A DNA stretch of 18,536 nt from Rhodothermales bacterium (GTDB lineage Bacteria > Bacteroidota > Rhodothermia > Rhodothermales > VXPQ01), in the NCBI GenBank assembly GCA_028283985.1, contig JANQSQ010000098.1, positions 1 to 18,536 of the forward strand. Reading direction: 5' to 3'. The number at the start of each line of letters is the position of its first letter. Position 1 is the stretch's first letter. The position numbers and the translations under genes are program-made. The notes beneath the pieces were generated by a model, which saw nothing but the letters and a program-made list of their open reading frames with translations, was not told where the DNA came from and ran no database searches. Shown here one piece after another: positions 13,604 to 18,536 of the stretch.

Positions 13604-15559
13604 TTATCCGGCGCGGAAAATTTGTACCGGCGTTTTCTGCGGGTCGAGCCGTATATAGTGCATCGCCCCTTTCCAGGAGGCGCGCCGGCTGTCGAACAGG
13701 TCATGCATATCCCAGCGCCGGTCTTCCGGGAGGCCGAGCTCTCCGGGGGCGAGGGAAAGCCAACCCCGCTGTTCATTATGGGGGTCCAGATTGGCGATCA
13801 CGACAATCCGGTTGTCTCCGAAGGTTTTCGAGTACGCGAGCAACTGCGGGTTGTCCGTATCGTGAAACCGCAGGTTCCGCATGTGCTGCAAGGCCGGATT
13901 CTCCCGCCGGATGCCGTTCAACCGGCGCATGAACGGCTGCAGCGAATCCGGGTCGTTCCAGTTCCAGGACCGGACCTCGTATTTTTCATTGTTCGCATAT
14001 TCCTCCCGGTCCGGGTGCTGCACGTTGTCCACATGCTCGAACGGGGGGCCGTAGACGCCGTACGCCGAAGACAGGGTGGCGGCGAGCGTCAGCCGGACGA
14101 TATGTGCGGGGCGCCCGCCATCGACCAGATATTCGTGCAGGATGTCCGGCGTATTCGGCCAGAAGTTGGGTCGGAAAAATTCGCCCACCTCCGAGTCGTA
14201 CAGTTCGCGGCAATACGAAACCAGTTCGTCCTTCGTATTGCGCCAGGTGAAGTACGTGTACGAATTGCTGAATCCCAGTTTGGCCAGTTCGTACATGATT
14301 TTCGGACGCGAGAACGCTTCGGACAAGAGGATCAGTTCGGGATGCTGTTTTCGCAACTCCCGGATACACCATTCCCAGAACGCAAAAGGCTTCGTATGGG
14401 GGTTGTCCACGCGGAATACCCGTACCCCCCGGTCGATCCAGAACTCGAACACGCTCTTCATTTCGCGCCACAGGGCTTCCCGGTCTTTCGACAGGAAGTC
14501 GAGCGGGTAGACATCCTGGTATTTCTTGGGGGGATTTTCCGCATACCGGATGGAGCCGTCCGGCCGCTGCAGGAACCAGTCGGGGTGCTCGCGGACCCAG
14601 GGATGATCCGGGGAAGTCTGGAAGGCAATGTCGATGGCCACATGCAGGTCCAGTTTGCGGGCCCGCGCCACAAACCGGTCGAAGGCGTCCAGTCCGCCCA
14701 GATCGGGATGCACGGCCTTGTGCCCGCCCTCCTCGGAGCCGATAGCCCAGGGGCTGCCCGGTTCGCCCGGTTTGGCTTCCGGCGTATTATCCTTGCCTTT
14801 CCGGTGCGTATGCCCGATCGGATGCACAGGGGGCAGGTAGACGATATCGAACCCGAGTTCCCTGATGCGCGGCAACAGTTCCGCCGCATCGTCGAGCGTG
14901 GCGTGGGGGGCATTGTTTTTCCCGCGGGCGTTCCTCCGGGGCGCGGAGCGGGGGAAGAATTCGTACCATGCGGCAAAGCGGGCCAGCACGGGGTCCACCA
15001 TCACGGCGTACGTGCCGCTCTCGATCATGCTCTCACGCGGATCGTTGGCCTGCACGAGCGTAGTTACCTTGTCTTCCAGCGCGGCTTCGGCGTCGCCCGC
15101 TTCCATCGCTTCGGCGTAGCGCAGCAGCGCTTTCCGGTCCTTGCTTCCGGCAACCTGCGCGGATCGCCTGAGAAGCCCTGCGCCCACGAGGAGTTCGCTT
15201 CCGATTTCCGGGTCATCGCTTTCGACCCGGCGCGCAAACCGGTCCCGCCATGTCGTAAAGGGATCCGCCCATGCCCGCACCCGAAAGAACCACTTTCCCA
15301 GCCGATCCAGCGTCCACGAGGCGAGATATTCGTCGTTGTAGCGCAGCGCCATGCGATAGACTGTTTCCTGTTCGTCCTTTTCGTGCCGAACCAGGAGTTC
15401 TGCGGCGATGCACTCGTGGCCCTCGGTAATCAAGTCGGCCTGGACGATCATTTCGTCTCCCAGAAACCTGCGCGCGGGCCATCTGCCCCCGTCCGTTTGC
15501 GGCGTGAGCCCGGTAAGCACCGGGCGGGACCAGTCTTCGGGCAAATTCAGATCATCCAT
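13604..15559 (-). CDS. glgE: Alpha-1,4-glucan:maltose-1-phosphate maltosyltransferase
   Basis: A 651-residue GH13_3 enzyme that transfers maltosyl units from alpha-maltose-1-phosphate to growing alpha-1,4-glucan. The N-terminal beta and helical domains (about 1-200) include the family segment AAWYEFFPRSAP. The catalytic barrel has DIVYLPPVHPIG, nucleophile Asp385 in FRVDNPHTKP and acid/base Glu414 in LLSEAFSRPK. The 29-residue spacing equals that of the Streptomyces GlgE. RPNFWPNTPDILHEYL is also characteristic. The first ATG gives MDDLNLPEDW. No treS or maltokinase gene is in the window, so the source of maltose-1-phosphate (TreS/Pep2, or GlgC/GlgM) is not shown. It is divergent from glgX. 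Confidence 0.96.
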   Translation of the reverse strand: MDDLNLPEDWSRPVLTGLTPQTDGGRWPARRFLGDEMIVQADLITEGHECIAAELLVRHEKDEQETVYRMALRYNDEYLASWTLDRLGKWFFRVRAWADPFTTWRDRFARRVESDDPEIGSELLVGAGLLRRSAQVAGSKDRKALLRYAEAMEAGDAEAALEDKVTTLVQANDPRESMIESGTYAVMVDPVLARFAAWYEFFPRSAPRRNARGKNNAPHATLDDAAELLPRIRELGFDIVYLPPVHPIGHTHRKGKDNTPEAKPGEPGSPWAIGSEEGGHKAVHPDLGGLDAFDRFVARARKLDLHVAIDIAFQTSPDHPWVREHPDWFLQRPDGSIRYAENPPKKYQDVYPLDFLSKDREALWREMKSVFEFWIDRGVRVFRVDNPHTKPFAFWEWCIRELRKQHPELILLSEAFSRPKIMYELAKLGFSNSYTYFTWRNTKDELVSYCRELYDSEVGEFFRPNFWPNTPDILHEYLVDGGRPAHIVRLTLAATLSSAYGVYGPPFEHVDNVQHPDREEYANNEKYEVRSWNWNDPDSLQPFMRRLNGIRRENPALQHMRNLRFHDTDNPQLLAYSKTFGDNRIVVIANLDPHNEQRGWLSLAPGELGLPEDRRWDMHDLFDSRRASWKGAMHYIRLDPQKTPVQIFRAG

Positions 15560-15668
15560 GTACGATGTTTGTCGAAAAGGTGAATGGGCGATGTTTCAAA
15601 AGAGTCTCCGGAACGGGCGCGGGTTTTCGGGGTTTCGGAATGCCCTTCGGACGTTCGTATACAATAGC
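15560..15668. promoter_or_regulatory. Divergent glgE / glgX start region
   Basis: About 109 bases separate the chosen starts of the two diverging glucan genes. A TATACAAT word (15658-15665) resembles a -10 box, but it is only 3 bases before the preferred glgX ATG. That would mean either a leaderless transcript or a chance match. AAAGGTG at 15577-15583 is a plausible ribosome-binding site for the earlier in-frame ATG at 15591. Confidence 0.35.
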
Positions 15669-17894
15669 ATGTCGAAAGGTACATCGAAATCAGAAAGATC
15701 GCATTCGGAAAACCAGGCCCGGGTATGGCCCGGTCAGCCGAATCCTCCCGGCGCGCACTGGGATGGCCAAGGCGTGCGCTTTTCCATGTTCAGCCGTCAT
15801 GCAGAGCATGTGGAGCTGGTATTGTTCGAGGATGCACAGGGCGACGTTCCTTCGGAAACGCTTGCGCTTCCCGAACGCACGGGGCCCATGTGGCATGGCT
15901 ATGCGCCCGGTTTGGCCCCGGGCCAATGCTACGGGTACCGCGTACATGGTCCGTACGACCCCGAACACGGACACCGGTTCAATCCGAACAAGGTGCTTTT
16001 CGATCCCTATGCGAAGGCCATCGGGCGGCCGCTTTCCTGGCACGACGGTCTTTTCGGCTATGTCATTGGAGCGCATGAGGAAGACCTTGCTTTCAGCGAT
16101 ATCGACAGCGCCCCGTATGCTCCGCTCGGGGCCGTAGTGGACGAGCGGTTCGACTGGGGGGACGACCGCCCGCCGGACATCCCGTGGGAAGATACCATTT
16201 TGTACGAAACGCATGTGAAGGGAATCAGCAAACGGCACCCGGACGTGCCCCCGGAATTGCGGGGTACGTATGCGGGCCTCGCTTCGGAGCCTGTACTGGA
16301 TCACCTGCGGAGCCTTGGCGTCACGGCCATCGAGTTGCTGCCCGTACATGCGCATGTACACGATCGCCGCCTCTTCGAGGCAGGGCTGGGTCAGTATTGG
16401 GGATACAATACGCTCGGCTGGTTCGCCCCGGAGCCGGGATACGCCGCGGCCGGCCTTGCAGGGGCCGTGAGCGAATTCAAGCAGATGGTCCGGACGCTTC
16501 ATGCGGCCGGCTTCGAAGTCATTCTGGATGTGGTGTACAACCACTCCGGGGAAGGCAACCGGTTAGGCCCCACGCTTTCCATGCGGGGGCTGGATAATCT
16601 TTCGTATTACAAGAACAATCCGGGTCAGCCGCGCTTCCTTGTGGATTATACGGGCACCGGCAATACGCTCGATGTCGGGTGCCCGCAGGTGCTTCGCCTT
16701 ATCGTGGACAGCCTGCGGTACTGGGTGCAAGATATGCATGTGGACGGGTTCCGGTTCGATCTGGCCACCACCCTGGCGCGCCAGCACTACGATGTGGATA
16801 TGGCCTCCACGTTTTTCACGCTGGTCGAACAGGATCCCGTGCTCAGCCGCGTGAAACTGATCGCGGAGGCGTGGGACGTGGGGCCGAGAGGGTATCGCGT
16901 CGGCGATTTCCCGTGGCTCTGGTCCGAGTGGAACGGGCGCTTCCGGGACGTCGCGCGCCAATTCTGGCGGGGCGATGGGGGTTTGCAGGGGATTTTCGCG
17001 ACCCGGTACGCGGGATCGAACGACCTGTACCGGGCGCCGGAGCGCCGGCTTTCTTCGTCCATCAATTTCGTCACGGCCCATGACGGATTCACGCTGGAGG
17101 ACCTCGTCAGTTACGACCGCAAGCATAACGACGCGAACGGGGAGGACAACCACGACGGGCACGAACCAAATTACAGCGACAACTGCGGCGAGGAGGGGCC
17201 CACCGATCGCCCCGACGTGCTGAATATGCGCGAGCGGCGCAAGCGCAGCATGATGACCACCTTGCTGCTTGCTCAGGGCGTTCCGATGCTGCTCGGCGGC
17301 GACGAACTCTCGAATACGCAGGAAGGAAATAACAATCCCTACTGTCAGGACAATGAACTGACCTGGTACGACTGGGAACTCGATGACCGGAAGCGGGCCT
17401 TCCTGGCCTTCACGAAAAAGATGGCAGCGCTTCGCAAGGCGCACCCGAGTTTCCGGCGGCGTTTCTTTTTGCGGGGCGAGACGGAAGCGGACGGCGCGCG
17501 CGACGTATTCTGGCAGCACCCGGACGGACGCGAAATGGATCACGGGGACTGGGCGAATCACGAATTGCGTTCATTCGGCGTGCTGCTTTGCGGAGGCGGC
17601 TTGCACGGCCTGGACACCGAGGGGCGCAAGCGGGAGGACGATACCATGACGATCCTTTTCAATGCCGGGGCGCACGACGTAACTTTTTCCCTTCCGGCTC
17701 CTGACACGCTGCTTTGCACCGGAGCGGAGTCGTCGCAAGGCTTCTGGGAGTTCGTGTCCGGCATGGATATGCCTGCATTGGAAGAGGGGCCGCCTGTCTC
17801 CGGAAACGGAGGCTTCCGGGAGGGGGATCGGATTGCGGACGGACGGATTATCGTGGAGGCCTTTTCGACGGTGGTGTTGCGTGCGCCGCGGTAA
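15669..17894 (+). CDS. glgX: Glycogen debranching enzyme GlgX (isoamylase type, GH13_11)
   Basis: A 741-residue enzyme that hydrolyses alpha-1,6 branches in glycogen-type glucans. An N-terminal CBM48-like domain (about 18-110, PPGAHWDGQGVRFSMFSRHA) is followed by the GH13 barrel: LLPVHAHVHD, WGYNTLGWFAPEPGYA, DVVYNHSGEGN, nucleophile Asp364 in DGFRFDLA, acid/base Glu400 in IAEAWDVG, and TAHDGFTLEDLVSYDRKHN. The GEEGPTD and GDELSNTQEGNNNPYCQDN stretches are diagnostic of the GlgX/isoamylase group. The start is uncertain: ATG at 15669 gives MSKGTSKS; ATG at 15591 adds 26 residues and has a better ribosome-binding site. It is divergent from glgE-glgB, and together these enzymes set glucan branching. 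Confidence 0.95.
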   Translation: MSKGTSKSERSHSENQARVWPGQPNPPGAHWDGQGVRFSMFSRHAEHVELVLFEDAQGDVPSETLALPERTGPMWHGYAPGLAPGQCYGYRVHGPYDPEHGHRFNPNKVLFDPYAKAIGRPLSWHDGLFGYVIGAHEEDLAFSDIDSAPYAPLGAVVDERFDWGDDRPPDIPWEDTILYETHVKGISKRHPDVPPELRGTYAGLASEPVLDHLRSLGVTAIELLPVHAHVHDRRLFEAGLGQYWGYNTLGWFAPEPGYAAAGLAGAVSEFKQMVRTLHAAGFEVILDVVYNHSGEGNRLGPTLSMRGLDNLSYYKNNPGQPRFLVDYTGTGNTLDVGCPQVLRLIVDSLRYWVQDMHVDGFRFDLATTLARQHYDVDMASTFFTLVEQDPVLSRVKLIAEAWDVGPRGYRVGDFPWLWSEWNGRFRDVARQFWRGDGGLQGIFATRYAGSNDLYRAPERRLSSSINFVTAHDGFTLEDLVSYDRKHNDANGEDNHDGHEPNYSDNCGEEGPTDRPDVLNMRERRKRSMMTTLLLAQGVPMLLGGDELSNTQEGNNNPYCQDNELTWYDWELDDRKRAFLAFTKKMAALRKAHPSFRRRFFLRGETEADGARDVFWQHPDGREMDHGDWANHELRSFGVLLCGGGLHGLDTEGRKREDDTMTILFNAGAHDVTFSLPAPDTLLCTGAESSQGFWEFVSGMDMPALEEGPPVSGNGGFREGDRIADGRIIVEAFSTVVLRAPR

Positions 17895-17920
17895 GGGGCG
17901 GAGGCTTGTTTTATACGTTT

Positions 17921-17932
17921 GGGTAATTACCC
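17921..17932. promoter_or_regulatory. 12-bp palindrome after glgX
   Basis: GGGTAATTACCC is perfectly self-complementary and lies 27 bases after the glgX stop. It could be an operator for the downstream gene or part of a weak 3' structure. No known regulator is recognised. Confidence 0.3.
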
Positions 17933-18155
17933 GACACATGGGGGCGCCGTCGCGTGACCAGGCGATCTTTACCTATCACACCCGGATTTCAATGCAACTT
18001 TACAGGAGAAATTCTTTTAAAATTCACTGAAATTTATTTCATATTCATTTTTAGTACCTAATATTTTAAGGTGGCAAGAGAAAATATGAGATCGGGGATA
18101 TGCTGCGGTAAATACAATTCCCCCTCCCTGAATCCCCCTTCTTTATTTCTCACCT

Positions 18156-18217
18156 CGCCGACCCGGTTTCGCCGGTCGGTGCGCTAAGGCCCGTAAACGG
18201 CTTTGCAAGCAGTTTTT
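18156..18217 (+). other. Two tandem hairpins in a probable 5' leader
   Basis: The first hairpin pairs CCGACC (18158-18163) with GGTCGG (18174-18179). It extends by a wobble and a C-G pair at the base, and by GGT/GCC pairing across a bulge inside. The second (18183-18206) pairs GC-AAG-CC with GG-CTT-GC around a TAAA loop with small mismatches. A run of five T follows at 18213-18217. They end 28 bases before the next start codon. This may be a structured leader, an attenuator, or the terminator of a short upstream transcript. Confidence 0.4.
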
Positions 18218-18245
18218 CCGGCACCTCTTACTTACTCCGAAAACG

Positions 18246-18536
18246 ATGAATTTTCACAACGACGAAACTAACTGCATCGAACCGAAACTCGGGTTCAGGG
18301 AACGCTTGGGGAAACGGATCCGAATCATGCACGAGAGGGGGGGCTGGTCGGGACTGGCAAGCGCCGTATCCGCGCCATCGGTCATGAGTGCGCTCCGCCG
18401 GGCTTCGGGCAATCGCCTCGCCGCGGCCCACCCGGCGGCGAGGCTGTTGCTGGCCGGCGCCATCCTGTTTGCGGTTCCGGTTCTGCCGGGCGTGGACGGC
18501 GCGGCGCGCGCCGATGTGCCGGTCAGCAACATCGAC
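18246..18536 (+). CDS. Exported protein, N-terminal part only (cut by window end)
   Basis: A reading frame of 97 codons stays open to the last base. The first 46 residues are charged and polar. From the in-frame ATG at 18384 the sequence looks like a standard signal peptide: a basic start (MSALRRASGNRLAAAHPAAR), a hydrophobic core (LLLAGAILFAVPVLPG) and an A-R-A cleavage site before DVPVSNID. The protein therefore has either a start at 18384 or an extended signal region from 18246 (another ATG is at 18327). The long structured leader and the export signal suggest a cell-surface or secreted protein. The mature part is outside the window and no family can be named. Confidence 0.6.
   Translation, partial: MNFHNDETNCIEPKLGFRERLGKRIRIMHERGGWSGLASAVSAPSVMSALRRASGNRLAAAHPAARLLLAGAILFAVPVLPGVDGAARADVPVSNID

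Larger units (their letters stand above)
17895..18245. other. 351-base gene-free region with AT-rich island
   Basis: No gene is supported between glgX and the final reading frame. It holds a 12-base palindrome GGGTAATTACCC (17921-17932), an AT-rich island (about 17990-18110) in otherwise GC-rich DNA, a 14-base dyad TGAAATTTATTTCA (18028-18041), a C-rich stretch (18119-18140) and two tandem hairpins (18156-18206). It most likely contains the promoter and leader of the downstream exported-protein gene. No clear terminator for glgX was found. Confidence 0.6.

Noticed and set aside
13364..15583. 739-codon plus-strand frame opposite glgB/glgE
   Set aside because: Its whole length is antisense to two GH13 genes with intact catalytic motifs; long open antisense frames are expected at this GC content.
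18156..18245. Cyclic-di-GMP-I riboswitch on the minus strand
   Set aside because: A GCAAAGCC...GGCCTTA core on the reverse strand recalls that class, but the remaining conserved segments and a downstream minus-strand gene are missing.
1..18536. CRISPR arrays, tRNA or rRNA genes, transposase genes
   Set aside because: I looked for regularly spaced direct repeats, tRNA-like cloverleaf sequences, rRNA-like conserved segments and transposase motifs and saw none.

Overview
This window looks like chromosomal DNA from a GC-rich member of the Rhodothermia (Rhodothermus/Salinibacter side of the Bacteroidota lineage). The clearest sign is a complex I membrane-arm operon that carries an NhaD-type antiporter gene and a pterin-4a-carbinolamine dehydratase gene between nuoM and nuoN. 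That arrangement is known from Rhodothermus marinus. Weak or absent Shine-Dalgarno sequences fit the same lineage. The lineage call is an inference from gene order and protein style, not from a marker gene.

Layout: (1) Positions 1-99 hold the end of a dispersed repeat that touches the stop codon of mdh (minus strand, 100-1035). (2) A 207-base divergent intergenic region with several inverted repeats separates mdh from the plus-strand operon nuoJ-nuoK-nuoL-nuoM-nhaD-phhB-nuoN (1243-9299). The peripheral-arm genes nuoA-I are not here, so complex I is encoded in at least two loci. (3) Positions 9298-10034, between convergent nuoN and queE, are bracketed by inverted GGGCCTG(T/C)TA ends flanked by TA. 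This block carries a small unrecognised gene with a PH-like region and a SHOCT-like tail. (4) On the minus strand come glgE, glgB, then (after a second, 227-base repeat copy) an Mn-type superoxide dismutase gene and queE. (5) glgX reads divergently from glgE. (6) After glgX lies a 351-base gene-free stretch with an AT-rich island and two tandem hairpins. It leads into the start of an exported-protein gene cut by the window end.

How the genes fit together: malate dehydrogenase makes NADH in the TCA cycle and complex I oxidises it. NuoJ-N are the proton-pumping membrane subunits, and the co-encoded antiporter would couple Na+ and H+ gradients. GlgE and GlgB make and branch alpha-glucan from maltose-1-phosphate, and GlgX debranches it. 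MnSOD deals with superoxide, a by-product of respiration. QueE belongs to the 7-deazaguanine (queuosine) pathway.

The most unusual feature is the repeat family. Its outer ends coincide exactly with the stop codons of four genes (mdh, nuoN, queE, glgB), and one copy seems to have a gene as cargo. No transposase, tRNA, rRNA or CRISPR array was seen.
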